DNA of 31,279 nucleotides from Burkholderiales bacterium (GTDB lineage: Bacteria > Pseudomonadota > Gammaproteobacteria > Burkholderiales > Burkholderiaceae), in assembly GCA_947371645.1 (NCBI GenBank), contig CANBQJ010000018.1, positions 1 through 31,279 on the forward strand. The letters are read 5' to 3'. Numbering within the stretch: position 1 is the first letter of the stretch; the number at the start of each line of letters is the position of its first letter. The notes beneath the pieces are model-generated. The model searched no databases and had not been told where the DNA came from. It saw nothing but the letters and a program-made list of their open reading frames with translations. A program made the translations under genes and the position numbers. Of the stretch, positions 24,182-30,872 are shown piece by piece.

Positions 24182-25375
24182 ATGAACTCCAAATCACCAA
24201 TGCATGCGATCGCTCTGGGCGTGCTGAGCCTGCTCGGCGCCAGCGCGTTCGCCCAGGGCCAATCGACCGAAGGTCAGTCCTACTACTACGGCGGTGTGTC
24301 TGCAGGGCAGGCCACGACCAACATGGAGGAGGGGCGCATCACCGAAACGCAGACCCGGCCGAGTGTTGGCGTCACGACCATCCACAAGGATGAGCGGGAC
24401 ACCTCCTACAAGGCCTTTGGCGGCTACCAGTTCAACCGCTTCTTCGCTTTGGAGGGTGGCTACTTCCATCTGGGCAATCCGAAGTTTCTGGCCGACACTT
24501 CGCCCGCGGGCACCTTCCACGGTCAGGTGCGGGTGCAGGGCGCGAACCTGGACATGCTGGGCTTCCTGCCTGTGACCGACGGGTTGTCGGTCCTGGGTCG
24601 GGTGGGCGCGCAGTATGCCAAGACCAGTGACCAGTTTGAAGGTACCGGTGCAGCCGTGCCCATCGACAGGGCGCCGAGCAAACGGCAGATGAACATCAAG
24701 GCTGGCGCCGGCCTGCAATACGAGTTCATGCCGTCGCTGCTCGGCCGTGTGGAGTTCGAGCGCTATCGGGTCAGCGATGCGGTGGGCAACCACAATGGCG
24801 TGAACGTGGCGTCCTTGAGCCTGGTCGTGCCGTTCGGGCGTTCACCTGCACCCAGCCCGCACGTGTCGATGGCACCACCGCCCGAGCCGGCACCCATGCT
24901 GGCGCAAGCGCCGGTGATCGAGCCCTTCCAGCCGCCCGCTGCGGGCATCGCGCCCCCCATGGTGGTGGCAGTGGCCCCGCCGGAACGCAAGCGGGTGTCG
25001 TTCTCCGCCGAGTCGCTGTTCGGCTTTGACCGTTCTGACGTCCGGCCTGAAGGCAAGCTCGCGCTGGACAGCTTTGTTCGCGAACTGGAAGGCACACAGT
25101 TCGACACGATCACGGTGGAGGGTCACACCGATCGCCTGGGCACGGTCGAATACAACCAGCGCCTGTCAGAAGAACGCGCACAAGCCGTCAAGGACTACCT
25201 GGTGGGCACCGGCAAGGTGGACGCCAGCAAAATCGTGGCCAAGGGTGTCAGCGAATCCGACCCAACCACGCAGTCCGCGGACTGCAAGGGCAAGAAGGAA
25301 ACCGCCAAGTTGATCGATTGTCTGCAAGCTGACCGCCGCGTCGAAATCGAGGTGGCCGGCACCCGGGTGAACTGA
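24182..25375 (+). CDS. OmpA-family outer-membrane porin/peptidoglycan-binding protein
   Basis: The 397-residue protein begins with a signal peptide (cleaved about residue 24, ASAFA). Residues about 30-220 form an eight-strand OmpA-like barrel (YYYGGVSAGQ, AFGGYQFNRFFALEGGYF, ending ASLSLVVPFG). A Pro/Ala-rich linker (about 222-268) leads to the C-terminal OmpA domain (about 270-395). That domain shows FGFDRSDVRPEGK, the peptidoglycan-binding motif VEGHTDRLGTVEYNQRLSEE with its Asp/Arg pair, and a Cys pair (DCKGKK ... DCL) as in classic OmpA. Role: tethering the outer membrane to the cell wall. AAGGA precedes the ATG. It is convergent with a second OmpA-domain gene, with a hairpin between. Confidence 0.92.
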   Translation: MNSKSPMHAIALGVLSLLGASAFAQGQSTEGQSYYYGGVSAGQATTNMEEGRITETQTRPSVGVTTIHKDERDTSYKAFGGYQFNRFFALEGGYFHLGNPKFLADTSPAGTFHGQVRVQGANLDMLGFLPVTDGLSVLGRVGAQYAKTSDQFEGTGAAVPIDRAPSKRQMNIKAGAGLQYEFMPSLLGRVEFERYRVSDAVGNHNGVNVASLSLVVPFGRSPAPSPHVSMAPPPEPAPMLAQAPVIEPFQPPAAGIAPPMVVAVAPPERKRVSFSAESLFGFDRSDVRPEGKLALDSFVRELEGTQFDTITVEGHTDRLGTVEYNQRLSEERAQAVKDYLVGTGKVDASKIVAKGVSESDPTTQSADCKGKKETAKLIDCLQADRRVEIEVAGTRVN

Positions 25376-25409
25376 ACACCATCAGGCGCAAGCCAAGCGG
25401 GTCTTTTGC

Positions 25410-25442
25410 CGGGCCGCCCCATGGTCTCCATCGGGCGGCCCG
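25410..25442. terminator. Perfect hairpin between convergent OmpA-type genes
   Basis: CGGGCCGCCC at 25410-25419 is complementary to GGGCGGCCCG at 25433-25442, a 10-base all-GC stem with a 13-base loop. It sits in the 80-base gap where two converging genes end, so it can end or protect both transcripts. Neither strand has a T tract after the stem, so it is not a textbook intrinsic terminator. Confidence 0.65.
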
Positions 25443-25455
25443 CTCACGTTCACGT

Positions 25456-26346
25456 CTAGCGCTGTGAGACCGGGTCACCCTCGGCCGACAGGACGATCTC
25501 GACGCGGCGGTTGAGCTGGCGGCCCGCCGATTGGCTGTTGTCGGAGATGGGGCTGGCTTCGCCCAGGCCCTTGGTCTGCAGGCGCGACGGCGCAACGCCC
25601 ATCTTGACCAGCGCAGACTTGACGGCGTCTGCACGCAAGGTGGACAAGCGCTGGTTGTGTGCTTCGCTGCCGGTGCTGTCGGTGTGCCCCTCGATCACCG
25701 CCGTGCGCTGCAGGTTCTGCTGCAACAACTCCGCCAGCTTGCCGACCTGGCCCATGCCGCCCGCCTTCAGTTTGGCCTGGTCGGTGTCAAACAGCACGTC
25801 TTCGAAGGTGATCACCAGGCCCCTGGCGGTCTTCTGGGCCTTGAGGTCCAGCAGCTGGGCTTCCAGCAACTGGCTGTGCGCCTGCGCATCGGCACTGAGC
25901 TGTTGTGACTGAGCCGCTTCTTGTTGGGCCACGACCGTTTGCGCTTGAGATGTGGCGCTCATGCGTTGGGCGCTTTCGGCCTCCTGGGTGCGTGCGTCCA
26001 GTCGCAGCTGGTTGCGCGTGCCTCTGGCGTCGGCCACCTGGGCCTCGGCGTTGCGCTGCTGCGCGGCCTCCTGCGCGATCGCCACCCTTTGCCTGGCCAG
26101 ATAGGCCAGGTGGTTCACGTTGGTGGTGGAGTCGGCGTGGCGCCACGCGTCTGTGGCCTGCTGCAAGGCGTCTTCGGCCTGCTTGAGTTCGAGTGGCGCA
26201 AGCTGGCCGGCCTTCGGGTCCGTCTGCGCCGCGTGGAAGTCGTCAGTGGCCTGGTCCAGCGCGAGGTTGCGTGGCGGCATGCCGCCACAGCCAGCAGTGA
26301 CCAGAAGCGCCAGGGCGGCCGTGGGGATCAATCGTTGCTTGTTCAT
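25456..26346 (-). CDS. DUF4398 + OmpA-domain lipoprotein
   Basis: The 296-residue protein has a lipoprotein signal with lipobox TAGC (C20); the start MNKQRL is chosen because AAAGGA lies six bases upstream of it. Residues about 30-115 match DUF4398 (LDQATDDFHAAQTDPKAG, KQAEDALQQATDAWRHAD). Residues about 115-185 form a Gln/Ala-rich coiled coil, and the C-terminal OmpA domain (about 190-290) has the wall-binding motif VIEGHTDSTGSEAHNQRLS and ends NRRVEIVLSAEG. It should be a Pal-like outer-membrane lipoprotein that holds peptidoglycan through a long helical arm. It is the second gene after a shorter DUF4398 lipoprotein (38-base gap), so the two are probably cotranscribed. Confidence 0.9.
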   Translation of the reverse strand: MNKQRLIPTAALALLVTAGCGGMPPRNLALDQATDDFHAAQTDPKAGQLAPLELKQAEDALQQATDAWRHADSTTNVNHLAYLARQRVAIAQEAAQQRNAEAQVADARGTRNQLRLDARTQEAESAQRMSATSQAQTVVAQQEAAQSQQLSADAQAHSQLLEAQLLDLKAQKTARGLVITFEDVLFDTDQAKLKAGGMGQVGKLAELLQQNLQRTAVIEGHTDSTGSEAHNQRLSTLRADAVKSALVKMGVAPSRLQTKGLGEASPISDNSQSAGRQLNRRVEIVLSAEGDPVSQR

Positions 26347-26384
26347 GTCCATTCCTTTGGGTTGGTGGGTGGCCAGGGAGGGCT

Positions 26385-26762
26385 TCACTTGGCCTTGCGA
26401 TCGAGCTCTTCACGCAGGACGCGGCTGTCCGCGCTCACCGCGTCGGCGGCCTTTCGGGCTTGCTTGGACTGGGCTTTGGCTTCGGCCAGTTGCGCATCGA
26501 CCTGTGCCTCTCCGGCCAGGATCCGGGCCTCATCGTTCTTGTTGGCGGCCATGGCGACTGTGGCGCGGTCCAGCTTGTCTCTCGCCATGGTCATCTCCAC
26601 TGGCGCGGACTCATTGCCTCCTGCGCTGGCGGCATGTGCCACCGAGTCGGTCGCCAAGGCCAGCAAGACGGTGGGGCGTGGGGTGCTTGCGCATGCTGCC
26701 GTCAGCAAGGTGATGCCCAAGAGCAAAGGCCACAGCGGGCCCTTGATGGAAGGTGTGGTCAT
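26385..26762 (-). CDS. Small DUF4398 lipoprotein
   Basis: The 125-residue protein has a lipoprotein signal with lipobox TAAC (C24); the start MTTPSIKG follows GGAG. The rest is alpha-helical: EMTMARDKLDRATVAMAANK, then ARILAGEAQVDAQLAEAKAQ, the DUF4398 pattern also present in the next gene. It looks like the same helical arm without the OmpA domain, so it could pair with the longer protein. Function unknown. Its promoter region is shared with the divergent csbD gene and holds a candidate operator at 26817-26832. Confidence 0.88.
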   Translation of the reverse strand: MTTPSIKGPLWPLLLGITLLTAACASTPRPTVLLALATDSVAHAASAGGNESAPVEMTMARDKLDRATVAMAANKNDEARILAGEAQVDAQLAEAKAQSKQARKAADAVSADSRVLREELDRKAK

Positions 26763-26816
26763 GTGTTGCTCCGTGTTGAGGGTCCAAACACCGTGCACCG
26801 CACCACGCCGGATGTC

Positions 26817-26832
26817 GGTGCGTTGTCGAACA
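26817..26832. promoter_or_regulatory. Candidate Crp-type operator, copy g (between DUF4398 and csbD genes)
   Basis: GGTGCGT-TG-TCGAACA differs from the shared palindrome at the first base and at one base of the right arm. It lies 55 bases upstream of the DUF4398 lipoprotein gene and 110 upstream of csbD. At the position expected for a -41.5 centre I see no good -10 on either strand; TACAGG at 26858-26863 is four bases off for csbD. This is the weakest listed copy. Confidence 0.35.
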
Positions 26833-26941
26833 CACCAGGGCGGTCGCGGCCAAGTCCTACAGGCGGTCGCGTCGCTCACCGATGGCGCACTCAGGCCTGC
26901 CACAGGACCATGGGGGCTTCATCTACCCATCGGGGCACAAC

Positions 26942-27178
26942 ATGAACTGGGATCGCATTGAGGGCAACTGGAAGCAGATCAAGGGGCTGGCCAAGGAGAA
27001 GTGGGGCAAGCTCACCGACGACGATGTCGATGTGGTCGCAGGCCGCAGGGACCAGCTGGCCGGCAAGATCCAGGAGCGCTATGGCCTGGCCAAGGCCGAT
27101 GCAGAAAAGCAGGTCGCCGAATGGCAGCGCACGGCCACCGACCAGTGGTTTGCGCCCAGCGACAAGACGAAGGTTTGA
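26942..27178 (+). CDS. csbD: CsbD-family stress response protein
   Basis: The 78-residue protein is a clear CsbD-family member: MNWDRIEGNWKQIKGLAKEK, then WGKLTDDDVDVVAGRRDQLA and GKIQERYGLAKADAEKQV. The family fold is a small helical bundle; members are induced by general stress, and their biochemical activity is not known. There is no signal peptide, so it is cytoplasmic. The start is the ATG at the family's N-terminus; the 20 codons upstream do not fit the family. It precedes the SYLF gene by 77 bases on the same strand. Confidence 0.93.
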   Translation: MNWDRIEGNWKQIKGLAKEKWGKLTDDDVDVVAGRRDQLAGKIQERYGLAKADAEKQVAEWQRTATDQWFAPSDKTKV

Positions 27179-27255
27179 GGCCCGCCGGGCGTTTGTCCCG
27201 CGCGGTGCCACCCGGCAATGACTTGCCATCGGCTACATCTTTCTGGAGCAATACC

Positions 27256-27888
27256 ATGCATCACATGCATACCCTGGCCTCTGTCCACGAGCGCACATCC
27301 CCTCTGACCACCGGGCCCCGCTTGTTGTGGGCCCGGCTGCGCAGCAGCATGCGCAGCGTGTTGCTGGTCTCGGCGGCGCTGTTCGTGATGGCGGCTTTCA
27401 ACAAGGCGGACGCGGCCACGGCCGATGACCTGAACAAGGATGCCGCCCAGGCCCTGCAAACCTTGTACAAGACCAACCCACTGGCAGAGAGCATGGGCAA
27501 GAAGGCCAAGGCGGTCCTGGTCTTCCCCAAGATCGTCAAGGCGGGCCTGGTCTTTGGCGGCAGCTATGGCGAAGGCCTGATGATGAAGGGCGCCGTCGTG
27601 GATGGCTACTACAACTCGGTGTCGGCATCGTGGGGCTGGCAGGCAGGCGCAGAGTCTTACGGCTATGTGGTCTTCCTCATGAGCGACAAGGCTGTGCATT
27701 ACCTCAACGAGTCCAAGGGCTGGGAGATCGGCATCGGGCCCAACGTCGTGGTGGTGAATGAAGGCGTGGCCAAGAACCTGTCGTCGTCCACCTTGAAGGA
27801 CGATGCCTATGCCTTCATCTTCGATCAGCAAGGGCTGATGGCCAGCCTGAGCATCGAAGGCACGAAGATCAGCCGCATCAAGCGCTGA
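27256..27888 (+). CDS. Exported SYLF (Ysc84-type) lipid-binding domain protein
   Basis: The 210-residue protein starts at MHHMHTL with GGAG upstream. A long polar N-region precedes the hydrophobic signal core (about residues 33-48), and cleavage is likely after ADA near residue 53; M32 is an alternative start. The mature part is one SYLF domain: LQTLYKTNPLAESMGKKAKA, VLVFPKIVKAGLVFGGSYGE, GAVVDGYYNSVSASWGWQAG, then SDKAVHYLNESKGWEIGIGP. SYLF domains bind phosphoinositides in eukaryotes. In bacteria the exported forms are uncharacterised but common near CsbD and BON proteins. By context it is a periplasmic stress protein. It is convergent with the ModE-like regulator gene, 18 bases away. Confidence 0.9.
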   Translation: MHHMHTLASVHERTSPLTTGPRLLWARLRSSMRSVLLVSAALFVMAAFNKADAATADDLNKDAAQALQTLYKTNPLAESMGKKAKAVLVFPKIVKAGLVFGGSYGEGLMMKGAVVDGYYNSVSASWGWQAGAESYGYVVFLMSDKAVHYLNESKGWEIGIGPNVVVVNEGVAKNLSSSTLKDDAYAFIFDQQGLMASLSIEGTKISRIKR

Positions 27889-27906
27889 TGCCTTGGGCCC
27901 GGCACG

Positions 27907-28974
27907 TCACAGCGCCGGGAAGGCTTCCGGCACGGTCTGGATGTCGCCGCAGTGCAGGGCGCGGTAGCCGGGCAGGGTGTTGACGGCCGCCTGGAACGCC
28001 GCACTGCGCAGGACGCCCAGCACCTGCTGCAGGCCGGGCCGAGCCAGGTCTGCTTCTCGGCAGACCAGAAAGTAGCGCTCGGTGGCCAGGGGGATGAAGT
28101 CCAGGCCGAAGCGCCGCGCTGGTGGCTCCACGCCCAGTCCGGCGTCGGCCATGCCACTGGCCACATAGGCGGCGACGGCAGCGTGGGTGTACTCGTTGAG
28201 GTCAAAGCCGTGGACGGTGTGGGTGGCGATGCCGGTCTGGCGAAGCATGCACTCCAGCAAGAAGCGGGTGCCTGAACTGGCCTGCCGGTTGACGAAGCGC
28301 ACCCCGGGACGCTGCAGGTCTGCCAGCCTGGTGATGTTCAGGGGGTTGCCCGCGGCCACCAGCAGGCCCTGGCGGCGCTGGGTGATGTGCACGATCCGGC
28401 TGCCCTCGTCCAGCCACCGGGCATAGTGAGCAAAGGCTTCTGCTTCGAAGTCGCCCAGGGGCACATGAAAGCCGGCCAGCTCACAGTGGCCGGCGTGCCA
28501 GGAGGCCACGGCTTCCTGGCTGCCCATGTACTTGTGCTCGACCTGTTCGCCTTGCGCGCCCAGTGTCTTGAGCAAGGTTTCCACCGCAAAGCCATGGCTG
28601 GCGAACAGCCGGATCACGTCATGGCTGACGGACACCACCCGCTCGATTTCCGCTTCCAGCTCAGACGCCAGCGATTCGAGCAGGTTGCCCAGGCGCGCCT
28701 GGATGCGGTGCCCAGCCCAGACCAGCTTGTCCGCCAGCGGCGTGAGGGTAGAGCCTTTGCCTCGTGACATGGCGAGCAGCGGGTAGCCCAGTTGCGCCTC
28801 ACCGGATCGGACCAGGCTCCAGGCGTGGCGGTATGAGGCGCCACTTTGCTGACAGGCTTTGGACAGGCTGCCATGGGCCTGGACCTGGGCGAGCAGCTCC
28901 AGCAGGCGAGGGGGCACGTCTTTGCCCAGCCGGTCGCTGACCGTCCAGACAGGCTTGATGTGGACCTTGTGCAT
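27907..28974 (-). CDS. ModE-type HTH regulator with substrate-binding domain (formate dehydrogenase regulator candidate)
   Basis: Residues about 18-100 form a ModE/LysR-like winged helix (LLELLAQVQAHGSLSKACQQ, then SYRHAWSLVRSGEAQLGYPL and a GSTLTPLADKLV wing). Residues about 110-340 are a periplasmic-binding-protein-like domain (SVSHDVIRLFASHG, GFHVPLGD, RFVNRQASSGTRFLLECML, DAGLGVEPPARRFGLDFIPL), the type related to molybdate or tungstate sensing. The 355-residue protein is divergent from the transporter-fds unit, the same arrangement as fdsR beside the fds operon of Cupriavidus. Formate dehydrogenase uses molybdenum or tungsten, so a metal-oxyanion sensor here makes sense. A 20-bp palindrome lies 18 bases before its start, fitting autorepression. 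Confidence 0.88.
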   Translation of the reverse strand: MHKVHIKPVWTVSDRLGKDVPPRLLELLAQVQAHGSLSKACQQSGASYRHAWSLVRSGEAQLGYPLLAMSRGKGSTLTPLADKLVWAGHRIQARLGNLLESLASELEAEIERVVSVSHDVIRLFASHGFAVETLLKTLGAQGEQVEHKYMGSQEAVASWHAGHCELAGFHVPLGDFEAEAFAHYARWLDEGSRIVHITQRRQGLLVAAGNPLNITRLADLQRPGVRFVNRQASSGTRFLLECMLRQTGIATHTVHGFDLNEYTHAAVAAYVASGMADAGLGVEPPARRFGLDFIPLATERYFLVCREADLARPGLQQVLGVLRSAAFQAAVNTLPGYRALHCGDIQTVPEAFPAL

Positions 28975-28991
28975 GCTGGCTGCCCTTCTTT

Positions 28992-29011
28992 ATATGCTGT
29001 ATAGAGCATAT
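28992..29011. promoter_or_regulatory. Palindrome in front of the ModE-like regulator gene
   Basis: ATATGCT-GTATAG-AGCATAT has perfect 7-base arms and a 6-base spacer, is AT-rich in GC-rich surroundings, and lies 18 bases from the regulator ATG. It probably overlaps the promoter and is a good candidate for the regulator's own binding site. It does not match the E. coli ModE site closely. Confidence 0.6.
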
Positions 29012-29071
29012 TTGAATGCGCTTCTTGAGGCCAGGTCAGGTGGGTAACCACAGATGGCTTTTCCTGCTGCG

Positions 29072-29091
29072 ACCCCCTAGATTGAGGGGGT
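29072..29091. promoter_or_regulatory. GC-rich palindrome in front of the transporter gene
   Basis: ACCCCCT-AGATTG-AGGGGGT has perfect 7-base arms and a 6-base spacer, the same geometry as the palindrome 80 bases away but an unrelated sequence. It lies 61 bases before the transporter ATG. It may be an operator for the transporter-fds transcript or, as RNA, a hairpin in its leader. Confidence 0.5.
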
Positions 29092-29151
29092 GTGTCGTCA
29101 AGGCATAAGATTGCGCGGCACCGGGTTTCGATCCATCCTCCAGGAGACCCC

Positions 29152-30831
29152 ATGACTGCACCCAGCTTGAACACCCCTGTCGCCACCGCACCCGGTGGCG
29201 GCGTCGGCCTCCTGGACAAGGAGCGCATCATCGCCGGCCCCGGCTTCAACCGCTGGCTGGTGCCACCTGCCGCCCTGGCCATCCACCTGTGCATCGGCAT
29301 GGCCTATGGCTTTTCGGTGTTCTGGCTGCCGCTGTCCAAGGCCTTGGGGTTGAAGGATCCGATCAAGTGCGGCCCCGAGATCGGCTTCTTCCAGGAGCTC
29401 TTCACCACCAGTTGCGACTGGAAGGTCTCTACCCTGGGCTGGATGTACACGCTGTTTTTTGTGTTGCTGGGCAGCTCGGCCGCACTGTGGGGCGGCTGGC
29501 TGGAGCGCGTTGGCCCCCGCAAGGCGGGCGTGGTCAGTGCCGCATGCTGGTGTGGGGGCATGTTGATCTCGGCGCTGGGCGTGCAGACCCACCAGTTCTG
29601 GCTGATGTTGCTGGGCTCTGGCGTGATCGGGGGCATCGGGCTGGGCCTGGGCTACATCTCGCCGGTGAGCACGCTGATCAAGTGGTTCCCTGACCGCCGA
29701 GGCATGGCCACAGGCATGGCCATCATGGGCTTTGGCGGGGGTGCCATGATCGGCTCGCCCCTGGCCACCGAACTGATGAAGCGCTTTTCCGCAGACGGCA
29801 GCATTGGCGTGGCCCCCACCTTCGTGGTCATGGCCTTGGTGTACTTCGTGTTCATGATGGCTGGCGCGTTGGGTTACCGCGTGCCCGCTTCCAACTGGAA
29901 GCCCGCGGGCTGGACACCGCCAGTCGAGCAAACCGGCAACACCATGATCACCAAAGGCCACGTGCACGTGAGCAAGGTCTGGGGCATCCCCCAGTTCTGG
30001 CTGGTGTGGATGGTGCTCTGCATGAACGTGTCCGCTGGCATTGGTGTGATCGGCATGGCCAGCCCCATGCTGCAAGAAGTGTTTGGCGGCAGCCTGATTG
30101 GCGTGCAGGCCAGGTTCGGCCAGCTCGACAAATCCCAACTCACGGCCATTGCCGGTGTGGCGGCAGGCTTCACGGCGCTGTTGAGCCTGTTCAACATCGG
30201 CGGGCGCTTCTTCTGGGCCAGCCTGTCGGACAAGCTGGGCCGCAAGCTCACCTACGTGGTCTTCTTCGTGCTGGGTGGCCTGATGTACGCCAGCGTGCCA
30301 GCCAGTGCCATGGGTGGCAACAAGCTGTTTTTTGTGGGCGCCTTCTGCGTGATCCTGAGCATGTATGGCGGCGGCTTTGCCACCGTGCCGGCCTACCTGG
30401 CCGACCTGTTCGGCACGCAGATGGTGGGCGCCATCCACGGGCGCCTGCTCACCGCATGGGCCACGGCGGGCATCCTGGGGCCGGTGGTGGTGAACTACAT
30501 GCGGGACTACCAGATCGGGCTGGGCATCCCGCGTGAGCAGGTCTACAACCAGACCATGTTCATCCTGGTGGGCATGCTGGCCGTGGGCCTGGTGTGCAAC
30601 CTCCTGGTGCGCCCGGTCGACCCCAAGTACTTCATGAGCGATGCCGAGCTGGCCGAAGAAAAGCGCCTGGCCCATGAGCGGGTGTCGGCGTCCCAGACGG
30701 GTGCGGCGCTGCAAGCCGGCGCGCAGGCCAGCAGCCCGCTGGTGGTGGCCCTGGCCTGGGCGGCAGTGGGCATCCCGCTGGCCTGGGGCATTTACCGCAC
30801 GGCCCTGAGCGTGGCCAAATTTTTCAACTGA
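29152..30831 (+). CDS. OFA-family (oxalate/formate antiporter) MFS transporter
   Basis: The 559-residue inner-membrane protein starts after CAGGAG. It shows about 12 membrane helices. The first has HLCIGMAYGFSVFWLPLSKA, the typical OFA helix 1, and the loop after helix 2 is extended (residues about 68-90, including a CGPEIGFFQELFTTSCDW stretch). MFS-type motifs follow: RVGPRKAGV after helix 2-3 and FFWASLSDKLGRKLTYV in the second half. The C-terminal half contains MYGGGFATVPAYLADLFGTQ and GAIHGRLLTAWATAGILGP, typical of OFA members. At 559 residues it is longer than OxlT (about 420), mainly through insertions. Next to formate dehydrogenase, it probably moves formate or oxalate. The fdsG gene begins 41 bases downstream. 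Confidence 0.9.
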   Translation: MTAPSLNTPVATAPGGGVGLLDKERIIAGPGFNRWLVPPAALAIHLCIGMAYGFSVFWLPLSKALGLKDPIKCGPEIGFFQELFTTSCDWKVSTLGWMYTLFFVLLGSSAALWGGWLERVGPRKAGVVSAACWCGGMLISALGVQTHQFWLMLLGSGVIGGIGLGLGYISPVSTLIKWFPDRRGMATGMAIMGFGGGAMIGSPLATELMKRFSADGSIGVAPTFVVMALVYFVFMMAGALGYRVPASNWKPAGWTPPVEQTGNTMITKGHVHVSKVWGIPQFWLVWMVLCMNVSAGIGVIGMASPMLQEVFGGSLIGVQARFGQLDKSQLTAIAGVAAGFTALLSLFNIGGRFFWASLSDKLGRKLTYVVFFVLGGLMYASVPASAMGGNKLFFVGAFCVILSMYGGGFATVPAYLADLFGTQMVGAIHGRLLTAWATAGILGPVVVNYMRDYQIGLGIPREQVYNQTMFILVGMLAVGLVCNLLVRPVDPKYFMSDAELAEEKRLAHERVSASQTGAALQAGAQASSPLVVALAWAAVGIPLAWGIYRTALSVAKFFN

Positions 30832-30872
30832 GCGTCAACACGACGTCATCCTGAGCACACAAGGTGATCGCC

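Noticed and set aside
27180..27190. GCCCG-C-CGGGC repeat after csbD as a terminator
   Set aside because: The loop is too short for the full stem, a four-base stem remains, and no T tract follows; csbD and the SYLF gene may be cotranscribed.
29072..29091. Reading the ACCCCCT/AGGGGGT repeat as a riboswitch or terminator
   Set aside because: Only one short stem is visible, with no T tract and no known riboswitch core, so it is listed only as a possible operator.
29098..30714. Minus-strand open frame of 538 codons opposite the OFA transporter
   Set aside because: His/Gln/Ala-rich without any recognisable motif; the plus strand has clear MFS helices.
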